DNA of 64,000 nucleotides from Lithobates sylvaticus. Lineage: Eukaryota; Chordata; Amphibia; Anura; Ranidae. Below the pieces are notes generated by a model. The model worked only from the letters and a program-made list of their open reading frames with translations. It made no database searches and was not told the origin of the DNA. Both the position numbers and the translations under genes were made by a program. Below, in pieces: positions 21,354 through 31,753 of this stretch. Each line of letters begins with the position of its first letter. Positions within the stretch are counted from its first letter, which is position 1. The stretch lies in NCBI GenBank assembly GCA_028564925.1, contig CM053026.1, forward strand, positions 639,306,967 through 639,370,966, in the 5' to 3' direction.

Positions 21354-22298
21354 TCAGGGATGATGCCCCAGGTGCGGAGCAGTTTTATGCCGTCTTCCAC
21401 TGTATGGATGCTGTGGCCGTTTTTTAGCGACCATCAATTTGGTCGGAAAACCCCACTGATAGGGGATCTTGTGGTTGTTGAGAGGTTTGGTGATGGTCTG
21501 AAGTTGTCGTCTCTGTTGGCATGTGTATTGTGAGATGTTAGCAAAGAGCTGGAGCTTCGCATAGGGTGGTGGAAGTTGGCCCATGCGTCTGGATTGAGCA
21601 AGCAGCATGTCTTTAGCATGAAAGAAGTGAATTCTCATCAGGGTGTCACGAGGTACCTCAGGAGGTAAGTGTGGAGGTTTTGGTAGGCGATGAATTTGGT
21701 CGACTGTGGTTTTGATCGGTGGTAGATCCGGTAGGATTGTAGAGATTAGCTGTCTGGCGTATGAATTCAGGTCCGAGGGGAGGACAGATTCGGGTATGCC
21801 TCTGATTTTTACATTGTTAGGTCTTGAGCGGTCCTCGAGATCTGCCATTTTAGCCCTCATCCATTGTTGTTCGTCACGGATGTGGTCATGGGCATCTACT
21901 AGGTCATTCACTGTTTCAGTCATGGCGCCCATCTGTGATTCAACTCTGTCTAGTTTGCGGTCTGTGTGGGTCAGTTCGGTTTGGAAGGCAGTGAACATAG
22001 AGGAGATGTCATGATGGAGGGAGCTGTGGAGTGAGATCAGCATCTCCTTTAACCATGGTGTCAATGACCGGTTAATTGGATGTGGGAAACGCTGCTATAG
22101 GGGAGGCAGGAGGTGCCTGGGAAAGTAGCATCTGCAATTTAGCGGGGCTATTTGTTGTGGATGATGATCCAGATGAAGGTGGGGATCTTGTGGAGTCTCC
22201 ATGGGGCAGTGTGGAGTCCTCTTCCTCATCAGGGAGATCTGTGTAGGAATCACCCGTGCGTTGTGTCCCTGTGTGCTGTGTGGCGCCGTGGGCGCCAT
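21354..22298 (-). pseudogene. L1 ORF1 (RNA-binding chaperone), frameshifted near its N-terminus
   Basis: L1 ORF1 coats the element's RNA in a trimeric ribonucleoprotein. A start in good context (AAGATGGCG, 22,298) opens a Pro/Ser-rich leader that leaves frame after about 66 codons. The main open part, 22,064-21,354 (236 codons), starts MTPWLKEMLISLHSSL and has a predicted heptad-rich coiled coil (roughly residues 10-75). The RRM-like core opens with DRSRPNNVKIRGIPE (about residue 80), and a basic C-terminal domain follows. The order of coiled coil, RRM and C-terminal domain is diagnostic. The stop at 21,354 lies before the inter-ORF spacer in which the 5.1-kb element sits. Confidence 0.85.
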
Positions 22299-22505
22299 CT
22301 TGGAAACTTCCTCCTTGTGGTGTAGGGAAGAAATCTGTGAGTTTTTTTGGCTGTTTGAATTCTTTTTGCTTCCTAGACCCAGGTGTGGGGGTCTGCTGGG
22401 AGCATTTTGGAGCCTGGATCAGTGCTGTAGAGGTCCGTTAGTAACGCTCGGTGCAGGAGCTGAGGAATCAGGCTACCTTTCCGCTCGGCAGTTAGCCACG
22501 CCCCC

Positions 22506-22520
22506 TGTTTATTAAGTTTT
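22506..22520. repeat. L1 target-site duplication, 5' side
   Basis: TGTTTATTAAGTTTT directly follows the L1 5' end and matches the sequence next to the A-tail at 10,758. Confidence 0.9.
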
Positions 22521-23015
22521 AACAGGAACAGAAATTATAAACGATAGCAAATATATCGTTGGGCCACAAGGCCCATAAACAAATATATAAAACAGAAACA
22601 TAAGGAACCATAGAGTTTCTTATCATAAAGTGTTTAATATCTAACATTAGTCATTCTCTTTAGGCTAGCAGTTAACGTAGAACTGTGATCTCAGTACCTT
22701 TAGATCTGTGGAGATAAGACTATCATGTTCAGGGAATCGTCCCAAGGTTGCCTACTGCGAAATATCGGTGCCCCCAGCTAAATTATTACCTTGGGTTCAC
22801 GAAAGGGGGTTAGCCACCCAGAACTCCACCCCTTTGGGAACTCATTGTGGTAATGCCTGATCTATCCCAGGTACCGTGCCCTCCCCCTCCCCTTGTCCCC
22901 AGCACTGCAGCAGGCTGACCGTGTTACAAAGCCAGACCTTCGCAGTATCTTGTTTTACGGGGTTAAGAACCGAGAAGCTGTTTTAGATACACTGCTGCTG
23001 GCATTAACTAACAAG
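22521..23015. other. Unassigned sequence, pre-insertion host of the L1
   Basis: No coding similarity was recognised. It carries the other side of the site into which the 10,771-22,505 L1 inserted, so before that insertion it was contiguous with the sequence left of 10,758. Confidence 0.4.
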
Positions 23016-23303
23016 CTAGCCTGTTAAGAACATTTTCTGCTTCACCAGTGGGGGATGTAATTTCCCCTGCTCATACAAAGAGGAGAATGGGAACAGGATG
23101 TCCCCGATAGTGAGAGTAAGGAAAGGGAAAGGAAAGAGAAGGAAAGTATGTTTCTTGTAGCAATAGGATGTCGGAGTGCATGGTATGGTACAGTTGGAAT
23201 CATTTTCGGCGTTTAATAGGGGAGTTGAGTCCCTGTGTGTTGTGTGTAATGATTTTGAAAGTGGGGGTTGGGGGGTTTGTGTTAGCCATGGATTGGCAGG
23301 CAA
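23016..23303 (-). pseudogene. L1-clade endonuclease fragment
   Basis: The minus strand holds ITHNTQGLNSPIKRRK near 23,250-23,200 and DILLLQETYF near 23,165, the first two metal-site regions of an L1 endonuclease, in a frame broken between them. The RT is absent on the downstream side. The region up to about 24,190 (Pro/Ser-rich, GC-moderate) may be its ORF1-ORF2 spacer or 5' part, but nothing in it is diagnostic. Confidence 0.6.
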
Positions 23304-24349
23304 GACATCTCAGAGACAGTGCATAACCTACCTCCTCCCGGCAGTGAGTCCGACTGGAGTGGCCAAACCGATAGTAGAATCAATGCCCGGGCCCCGGATT
23401 GGAGAAACTGGACATACCTGGAGAACCTGGAATAGATGAAAAAGAGAGCAGAGGAGCAGGAAGGGAGGGAAACGGAAAAAGAGAGGAAGATTAATGATTG
23501 AATTCAAACAACTTGATGATATTGGCTAAAGAAATAAAGAAATAGGGGGCCTCCTGGCCCCCTCCCTCCCCAGGGTAGGAGTAGACCTGCCAGTGCCCAC
23601 CCCTTAACCTGAGAGATCTGGAGTAACCTGACTCAGGGTCTCCGAATCGTTCCTTGGAGGCAAATTAGTTGCATTCGGAGACTAGTGGAGGCGCACTGGG
23701 TCCACCACGGTCCTACTGCTAACAAAATAAACAGTAACATTATATGATGAACAGAACACCCTTGAAATAGGTAGTTTTGGAATTTAGAATCCCACACCAG
23801 GATCCCCTCTCCGTGCCCGCCTCCCTCCCGAGCATCCTCCGGGTAGGGTAAGTAAATAACCTCAGAGCCCTTTTCAGGACGTGCCCCGTGCCGTCTCAGG
23901 GTGCCAGGATGGAGGGAAGGGGGAGATCAGAATCCCCAGCCACTTGCTGGGGATTCTATACCTCCCAACGATCCTAGATACAGTCATGCCACAAATACTG
24001 TCTGAATCCCGTAAAACCCTGACACTTGGCTGCACCAAGTCTGGTTGGGGTGCGCTAGTGTAGGCAAACTGAGTACTTGACCCGTATCTCTTGCTCTTCC
24101 TCTCTATTCTGATTCTCATCCTGTGTGGGTCGTCATGGTTCCCCACTCCGCTGAGTGTGTGTTCCAACCCCGTCCACCTCCAGGGATCTGCACAGCATGG
24201 AGAGGCAGCGGCTGCATATGACTAATGGAGCCACTAATGTCAGATCAAAAAATATGTTAAAGTAAACACTTTAATAACAGCTCACATAAGGTGAATTTAG
24301 CCATTCTAGCACACTTGAGAACTGCACATAATACTTACTTTATTTACAC
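23304..24349. other. Non-coding, possibly older L1 remnants
   Basis: GC-moderate sequence with no recognisable domain. Open frames at 23,874-24,167 and 23,881-24,063 lie on opposite strands and show no known motif. Confidence 0.25.
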
Positions 24350-24761
24350 TTATGCCCCATACACACGGTCAAACATTCCGACCACAAAATCTGTCTGATT
24401 TTTTCTGACGGATTTTGTCCAAAACTTGTCTTGCATACACACGGTCACACAAAGTTGTCGGAATTTCCGATCGTTCCGAACAAGGTGATGTACAAAACAT
24501 CCAACGGGAGTACGAAAAGGCCAGTAGCCAATAGCTTTCGTCCCCAAATTTATTCTGAGCATGCGTTCTCTACACACGATCGGAAAAAGTCAGATCGGAT
24601 TTTGTTGTTGGAAAATTTTGGGTCATGCTCTCAAACTTTTTCTGTTGGAAATTCCGACAGGGAAAAAGTCTGCTAGGGCCCACACACGATCGGATTTTCC
24701 GACAACATAATCCGATCAGACTTTTTCCGTTCGAATTTCAGACCGTGTGTACAGGGCATAA
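24350..24761. mobile_element. Foldback MITE, TTATGCCC termini
   Basis: The ends TTATGCCCCATACACACGGTC and GACCGTGTGTACAGGGCATAA are inverted with few differences. Inner words (CCGATCGTTCCGA, GGAAAATTTTG, CGATCGGA) alternate in both strands. The outer TTA/TAA could be part of a 3-bp PIF/Harbinger-type duplication, but this is uncertain. It is non-coding. Confidence 0.75.
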
Positions 24762-24876
24762 CAGTTAATTTTTTTATGACAAGTTTTTGGTAAGGGGGGA
24801 GGGGGTCTATTATCTTACTGGTGTAAATAAAAAAGTATAATTGACAGTACTCCAAAATGCTCAAAATGCTTCTAAC

Positions 24877-25290
24877 TGCAGCCCCAAACTTGCAAAAAAC
24901 CTCCACCATGCTTCACTATCACCTGCAAACACACATTAATGTACCACTCTCTAGCCCTTCGTGAACAAACTGCCTCCTGCTACAGCCAAATATTTCAAAT
25001 TTTGACTTATCAATCCAGAACAAGTGCTGACATTTTTCTGCACCCAAGTTCCTGTGTTTTCATGCATATGACATGCAAACAAGGCTAAGCGAATCAACAA
25101 TGCACAAAAACATAGACACTAGTGTGCAGAAAAATAGCTGCAGATGTTCTTGACTAATAAGTCAAAATTTTAATATTTGGTGGTAACAAAAGGCAGTTTG
25201 TTCACTGAAGAACAGCAGAGTGGTACAATAATGAGTGTCTGCAGGCAACAGCGAAGCATAGTGGAGGTTCCATGCAAGCTTGGGGCTGCA
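24877..25290. repeat. Head-to-head inverted Tc1-like fragments
   Basis: 24,877-25,043 and 25,123-25,290 are inverted copies of one segment of a Tc1-like transposon, each about 167 bases. They meet over an 80-base spacer. Pairing includes TTTTGACTTAT and TGCAGCCCCAA with their inverses, with visible divergence. Confidence 0.7.
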
Positions 25291-25650
25291 TTTCTGCAAA
25301 TGGAGTTGGAGATTTGGTCAGGATCAATGGTGTCCTCAATGCTGAGAAATACAGTCAGATACTTTATTCTGCAGCAGGACAAAGACCCCAAACATGCATG
25401 ATCGTCAGCGTAAAGAAGAACAAGCAGTCCTGCAAGTGATGGTTTAGCCACCACAGAGCCCTGATCTCAACATCATCAAGTCTGTCTGGGATTACGTGAA
25501 GAGACGAAAGGATTTGAGACAGCCTACATCCACAGAAGATCTGTGGTTAGTTCTCCAAGATGTTTAGAACAAGCTACCTACTGAGTTCCTTCAAAAACTG
25601 TGTGGACGTGTACCTAGAAGAATTGCTGCTGTTTTAAGGGTGGTCAAAAC
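25160..25650 (+). pseudogene. Tc1/mariner-type transposase relic, catalytic half
   Basis: Tc1 transposases cut and paste DNA at TA sites with a DDE catalytic core. Readable pieces are GGSMQAWGCISANGVGDLV, then VLNAEKYSQIL, a QQDKDPKHA motif (second catalytic Asp region), PPQSPDLNIIKSVWDYVKRR (usually [21 protein letters not shown], which bears the third acidic residue region) and the C-terminal helix ending VPRRIAAVLR. Several stops and shifts separate them. The N-terminal DNA-binding half is missing, replaced by the inverted copy described above. Confidence 0.8.
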
Positions 25651-26030
25651 AAATATTGATTTGATTTGGATTTCTCTTATGTTCATTTACTTTCCTTTTT
25701 GTTAATTGATAAAAAAAAAAAACAATTAACTCTTCTATTTCTGAAAGCATTCTTCATGTATAGCATTTTTTAACACCTGCCTAAACTTATGCACAGTACT
25801 GTGTTTCCTTTAGACTGCTACAATCGCAAACAGACTTAAAAGCAAATAAAAACTGTAGTGGGCATTTTAAAGGAAAACCTGTGAATTGTTTACCAACAAG
25901 ATCAAAAGTATTTGATCAAACAACCAGCTTCCTCTACCTCCTAGTAACGTAGAAATCATATAAATCGAGGGAAGATTTACGTTCTATGGGAGAGGAGGAT
26001 TTCAGGAATGACCTAGGATATAGGGTACAG

Positions 26031-26191
26031 CATGAGTACTCAACCTGTGGCAATACTGCTGCTGTGGAACTAAAAGTCCCATCATACCTGCATGCCCTTG
26101 GGAGTCATGCTTGTAAGTGTCAGTGGCTTGCAATGCATCATGGGACCTGTAGTTCCGCAACAGCTGGAGGGCCACAGGTTGCGCACCCATG
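26031..26191. mobile_element. Palindromic hAT-type MITE
   Basis: CATGAGTACTCAACCTGTGGC on the left pairs with GCCACAGGTTGCGCACCCATG on the right. Inside, AAAAGTCCCATCAT pairs with ATGGGACCTGTAGTT. The body is of the same kind as the better preserved MITE at 44,511. I could not find a clear 8-bp duplication. Confidence 0.65.
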
Positions 26192-26472
26192 GACATATAG
26201 TTGCATAGATTGGGCATCATTTCTGAACTTAGTATTCTGAAGGGGACTAGGGCTAGGGATTATTGCATAATTTTGTATATACTCTGTTCTGTTGGATGGG
26301 TCATCTGTTGCTTGGATCCAATAAACACTATATTCTCTAGAGAAGAACCAAGGTTGCTTGGAATGTGTGCATGAGGTCTTAGATGGACCTAACATAAGGG
26401 ACTAACAAATTAAAGCCTAACTTCAACTAACACAGTTACAGCAACAGTCCTTTTTACTATTTGGCATGTGCT
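26192..26472. other. Spacer, nothing recognised
   Basis: AT-rich; no motif or repeat end seen. Confidence 0.3.
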
Positions 26473-26680
26473 GGGGCCTATTCACATCACCACATTGGGC
26501 ATGCAAGGTAAGCTGCATTTTATCACAATACAAAGCATGGCCATGCACAACTTGTGGTGTCCCATGCTTTGCACTGCAATAAAATGCAACCTGTCCTATT
26601 TTTGCACTTATTAGTGTGTATCTTAGCTCATTAATTTTGTTGCATTGCAGTGCCCACAAATGTGATGTAAGTGGCCCCTT
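26473..26680. mobile_element. Small foldback MITE
   Basis: GGGGCCTATTCACATCACCA on the left pairs with ACAAATGTGATGTAAGTGGCCCC on the right, with a few differences, and GCATGCAAGGTAAGCTGCA pairs with TTGTTGCATTGCAGTGCCC. It is about 208 bases and non-coding; the flanks show no clear duplication. Confidence 0.55.
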
Positions 26681-27361
26681 ACAGGGGGAGTCACAAAGAG
26701 AAAAGACTACTGTGTTAATGCTACTGGCAAGCTGCCTCATATGTAATTTTTTTTAAATTCCTTCATAGTACCACTTTAAGTAACATGTGTATAATATAAA
26801 AACAAAAAACTGTAAATATAATTGGGAAAGACCAGGAAGTTGCTTTTTAAATAAAACTTGAGAAAACTACTGTATGCTGCTTTTCTTTGTTGTAAACAAA
26901 ACCTTCAGTGAGCAGTATAAAACATAGATCAGCATGGAGGACTGTGTATAGAGCCTTGCTTTTGTTGTTTCAGAATAACAGGAGGATGTACAAAACAACT
27001 TTAAATTAAAGTTTTAGACAATATTATAACTTTTTCTCTTAGAGGGCAATCCAATTGTGGTTTTGTGTTGTCGATCACACTTTGCCATTATGTTTAAACG
27101 TGAATTATTTGTTTTATAAATGGCTTTATAAATGCAACAATGTAGATCAGTGAAATTCAACATCTTTTTTTTTTTTGTTTTTGTTTCTCATTGGCTTGAG
27201 AGATATATTATTTGTAGTAAGGGTTGTACCAAGTGATGCAAAATTAAGCAATTCAATTTTAAGAAGGATTACACTTAGAGATTACATACAAGCCTGTAAA
27301 AATTGTTTAAAAAAAAAAAGGTTGTATATTTACGAGTACATTTTTGTAGCTAATTCTAATA
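26681..27361. other. AT-rich spacer before the DIRS element
   Basis: No repeat ends or coding similarity were seen. Poly-T and poly-A runs lie near 27,165 and 27,308. Confidence 0.3.
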
Positions 27362-28454
27362 CATATATTTCCTGTCAGACTCCATGGCAGCCTACGTGTG
27401 GGTTCACCCCACCTCCTCTCCAATGCTCTAGGACCCCACTCCCATAAATTTGAGCTCACCACTAGAGACTGCATTCCTTTTTTGTCCTCCTCATTTGAAA
27501 CTACAAACAATGCACTTATGTTTACAGACATCAAATCGATAGAGGTTGATGCCAGGCATACCTTCTAACGGTGTCAGGATAGCCCAGGGCCCAGCCATGG
27601 GAGGGTGCATGGCTCCTGGCCTCTGTGTCCAGTGTTGGGGATGGCCTCTCTATGCCCAGGCATGGTGGATCGGCTGGCAGGTCTGAAGATTCCTCCATGG
27701 CAGCAAGTTTTTGTTTATCTGCTTGTGTGTGTGTTTCCCCTTGTGTGCCTCATCTTCCCTTTCCCCTTCTCTCCCCTCTATGGCGCCTGGAAGCAGGTGC
27801 CTTTCAGGACACGGCTCCCTCTTCTGGGTCGTGGCTCCGGTGCACTTCTGCGCATTTGTGACTCTCTGGCAAATCCGAGGCTTGGTTTCGCGCATTCGCA
27901 GTGCGAGGTCCCGGCGGCCACGCAGGTGTGCTAACATGACGATGACGTCATTACCGCAGGGATAATTAAATCCCTGTGAGCCCCTGTCATACTGGGGATC
28001 ACTGTGGGCACCTTGCGACAGCTCCTCCATGCACCAGGTTCCCAGGTTGAGGTAAGCTCTGGCCTGGGGTTATGGTGCAGGGTGAGGGGGGTGGAGATGG
28101 CTCTTAAAGGGCAAGCTGCTTGCTATTTATTCACCTTCTCCCAGGACATGTGTGTGTTCCTACAAGGCTGCAAGATCGTCACTTAATCGTCCGCCAGGGT
28201 GCCATGGAAAAGTCACTGCCTCCGTGTGGCCAGCCCTCACACTCTAGGTATGTTGAGTGTAAGAGGGGGGGTCAGGTCCACGTTGGTATGGACATATCCC
28301 CTAATGTGATGTGTTTTCTACCCTTCTCCTTTTTAGCCCTTCCAGGTCAGATCACCAGTTTATTGTCCAAGACAACAGGGACCTTTCCAGGACGTCAACC
28401 TTCCTCATCTAGGTCCAGACGTGACTCTCCGTCTATGACCCTTCAACAGAGGAG

Positions 28455-30287
28455 ATGCTCCCATTCCTCCACCAGGAGGGCAAATCACTGTGTGATCCAT
28501 GTTACGCCTGGGAGGTTAGGGAGAAAGAGATGGAAAATCAAAAGATGGAGTCTCTTGTTAAGCGTGTGGTGCAGCAATCCCTAAAGGAGTGGGGTACAAC
28601 CCGTACATGGAGCCAGTCCACCACTCTACTGGATCCCTGGCTGATGAGGCCCAGGAGGATCCGGGCCCATTCCAACCTTACAATGCCTCCCCTGTTCTTC
28701 AGACAGTGAATTGGAGGGAGATGAATTTGTCTGTGTCTTCGACTTCACCCTGGTTTCCCCCCTGATTAAGGTGGTCAAAGAGGCTCTTAAGTGGGAAGAT
28801 CCTTCCACTCCTCTGGCTAAGCAGAGGACGTTTTTTAAACACCTGGGAAAGGAACTTTCCAATTTTCGACTCCTTTCTGTATTGAAGGATATTATTGATG
28901 AGGAGTGGAGCAAGGTAGATAAGAAGACTTCTATGTCAAGCAGATGTTCAGATTATACCCCTTCAGAGCAGAGGTGTGAAACATTTGGAAAACGCTCCCT
29001 TGTAGACGCAGCACTGATGCGACTGGCTAAATACGTCACTCTTCCCTTAGAGAATGCTGTATCCTTCAAGGACGGGCTTGAGAGGAGAATAGACCAAGAT
29101 CTCAAGAGAATTTACAGGCTAGCTGGTATGGCTTGCAAACCCACCTTGGCCCTCGCAGCCATGTCCAAGGCTATGGAAGCCTGGAAAGAGAATGTGGATG
29201 TCAAGGACTTACCAGGCGTTTCCGGGCTCTCCGTGCGCACACAGGTGCGCGGCGCGTGCACGTTAGCGTGCACGTGCGCATGCGCGAGAGCGCAATTGGC
29301 GCCAAAACGGGCTTTAAAAGCCCAGCAGTGGCACTCAGCCAGTGCTGTGTTGTCTCAGCTCTCCTGCTTGTCAGCTATCTGAAACCTGATCTGAACCTGT
29401 GATTCCCGTTATCGACCCGGCTCTGTTTGGACTACCCTGCCTTCTCCTATCCGACCCGGCCTGCCTGACCTTGTCTACATCTACTTCTGGTTACCGACTC
29501 CTGCCTGCCTACCGACTCTGCCATTGCCTGCTCCTATCATCTGATTGATCTGCTGTTGCCAACCGGACTGTTTGACCTTGCCTTGCCAATTCCCGTTTGT
29601 CTGATCCGCCAGCTGCAGACTTACACCCTGCCACCTGTATACGGATACTTCTGGAGGACCTCCTTGTTGATCTCAACGCCTTCCTCTACAAACAAACCAG
29701 GCACTCCTACCCCATTGTGCTCACGTGACCACTGTCCCCACTCCAGTGGGCCGTGAACCAGCGCTGTATGAGAGGTCTTCTCCTACAAGTCAGGCTCTGC
29801 GTCCAGGTACGTAACAGTAGACTCAGAAGTCTCAGAAGAACTGGCCAGAGGCTCGGCAGTTCAGGAATTGAAGCTAGCAATCGCCTTCCTGGAGGAGGCT
29901 TCAATCGATCTTATCCGCCTGCTAGCTCGGACTATGCTAGCTCGGACTATGCTCGGTCACGGCTAAACGGGCCTTATGGTTGCGCCCTTGGCTCACTGAT
30001 CCAGCATCTATACAGGCCTGGTGTAGGATTCCCTTTCAAGGGCCCTCGTTGTTTGGTAACAGGCTGGATAGCGCTATAGCCCGAGCCACGGGTGGGAAGT
30101 CGGGCTTCCTACCCCAGGATAGGTGTCTGTTTGGTCAGAAGAAGCCCCAGCACAGAATACATTCAAGGGAAGCACGCTCATACAGGCCTGGCCAGGATTT
30201 CAGAAGAAATTGGAGCAGAGGTCAGACATCCTTCCAAAAATCTGCTAAAAGCCAAGCGTCTAGTGGACGAGAGCTGGCTAAGTAGTT
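28455..30287 (+). pseudogene. DIRS gag-like region (fossil)
   Basis: The region encodes a DIRS-type gag-like protein, recognisable by GRERR-like charged helices and the conserved segment RIDQDLKRIYRLAGMACKP near 29,090. A start-of-frame part lies near 28,455 and the main part at 28,711-29,198. The downstream part after 29,822 continues with a helical segment and the Arg/Ser-rich tail. A solo LTR lies in the middle. The region is broken. Confidence 0.75.
29199..29816 (+). mobile_element. Solo LTR inside the DIRS gag (fossil)
   Basis: The insertion starts TGTCAAGG and ends CGTAACA. The flanks GTGGA and GTAGA match in 4 of 5 bases, a decayed 5-bp target duplication. A TTTAAAAG box lies near 29,313 after a very CpG-rich stretch of GTGCACGTGCGCATGCGCG type, and a pyrimidine-rich half follows. 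It is non-coding and the family is not identified. It is younger than the DIRS copy it interrupts. Confidence 0.65.
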
Positions 30288-31740
30288 TTGAGATTGGGCC
30301 CGCCCAGGCGGGTCAGGTGGGGGAGCATCTGCTTCTCTTCTGGCACATCTGGGTGGCCTCAATATCGATTACTGGACCATCAAGACGGTCTCCACAGGCC
30401 ACACATGGTCCTTCATCAGTACACTCCTCCCCCCAGATTTATTTCCACCCTGCTACCACGGTCAGGAGAAAAGAAGCAGGTGTTACTGTCTTACGTGGAT
30501 TCACTGATAGTACAGAAGGATGAAGAGTTTCAGGGGGTATACTTCCCTCTCTTCCTTGTGCAGAAGAAAAACAGTTCATGGCGCCCCGTGATGGATCTAA
30601 CTTACTTAAACAAGTTTATAATATCCGAAGGATTCAAAATGGAGACTTTGTCCACCATCCAACAAGCAGTGCAGCCATTTGATTGGCTATTCTCAATCTA
30701 TCTGAAAGATGCCTATTTTCATGTGCCTATGGCAAAAGAATTTCACAAATACCTCTGGCTTAGTGTTGGGCAAGAACATCTACAGTTCATCTGCCTCCCT
30801 TTTGGGCTGACAACCTCACCCGAGTCTTTTCTAAAGTTCTTCTGGCTGTGGTGGCCCTCATCAAAATAAAAGGGATACACTTGTACCACTAGCTCGATGA
30901 CCTCCTGTTACTGTCCCAGGACAAAGAGCAGCTGTTGATCCACAGGGAACAGGTTATCTCCACACTGTCCGAGTTTGGGTGGCTCCTAAACTTGGGAAAA
31001 AGCCATCTGGAACCTGCCCAGCGTCTGCTATACTTAGGATCCCAGTTCGACACGGTGGAAAGCACCACCTCTCTCCCACTGGAAAAGATCCCAGTCATCA
31101 GAGGGAGAATTTCACGGGCTCTGAGCTCCTCACACCTAAAGGCCTCACAGTGCCTAAGAATTATCGGCACGATGGTCTCTACGACCCCCATGGTCAAATG
31201 GTCTCTGTGGAGGCTACACGCTTTTCAGACAGGGTTCTTTCAACAATGGAATTCAGGGGACATCAATCAGTCCATTCACATATCCTCAGTGATGAGGAAC
31301 AGTCTCTTCTGGTGGCTCCAGCGCAGAAATCTGCTCACCTGTCATTCCATTGCCCCTGTCTCATGGGTCACGGTCACGTCCGATGCCAGTGGGGCTGGTT
31401 GGGGAGCCCTTTGCAGGTCAGAACTTGCTCAAGGCAAGTGAGATGCACGTCTTCACAACCCTGGCGCAAACGTCCTGGAACTAAGGGCAGTCTGGTGTGC
31501 CCTCCAATCTTTCACTAATCTCCACAAAGGGGAGTTGGTTTTACTGAAAATGGACAACACCACAGCAGTCTCCTATGTGAAGAGGCAAGGGGGCACCTGG
31601 AGCGCCACTCTGCTCCAAGAAGTCGAGCCCAGGACATGTCCTGGGCTCAAAAAAACCTGGCCAATATTTCAGCGGTCTTCGTCCCTGGAGTTCAGAACAT
31701 CCAAGTGGACTTCCTGTCTCGCACACAGTTAGACAACAAC
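30288..31740 (+). pseudogene. DIRS reverse transcriptase and RNase H region (fossil)
   Basis: RT blocks are recognisable: WRPVMDLTYLNKFI, IYLKDAYFHVPM (first catalytic Asp region) and ICLPFGLTTSPESF. The thumb and connection follow with WLLNLGKSHLEPAQRLLYLG. The RNase H part has VTSDASGAGWGA and the ENMDNTTAVSY-like segment LLKMDNTTAVSYVKRQGG. This arrangement, with the DIRS-style SLKDAYFH block, separates it from Gypsy and L1. It is broken. Confidence 0.9.
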
Positions 31741-31753
31741 GAGTGGTCTCTTC

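Larger units (their letters stand above)
10771..22505 (-). mobile_element. Full-length L1-clade LINE, split by two DNA transposons
   Basis: The 5' end (GGGGGCGTGGCTAACTG on the minus strand, from 22,505) and the A-tail (about 10,771-10,783) are both bounded by the same 13-15-base target sequence. Two later insertions, at 14,563-15,437 and 15,887-21,025, add 6.0 kb. Without them and their duplicated sites the LINE is about 5.7 kb, a normal full length for an L1. ORF1 and ORF2 parts follow in the expected order. ORF2 is broken into several frames, so the copy is inactive. Clade assignment rests on the apurinic-type endonuclease, the RT with FADD, and the C-terminal CCHC knuckle. Confidence 0.92.

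Noticed and set aside
23874-24167. 97-codon minus-strand frame
   Set aside because: No recognised motif; overlaps another open frame on the plus strand, and the region is probably L1 spacer or 5' UTR.
27605-28030. Overlapping open frames with a signal-peptide-like stretch before the DIRS gag
   Set aside because: Frames lie on both strands, lack family similarity and fall in the leader of the DIRS element.
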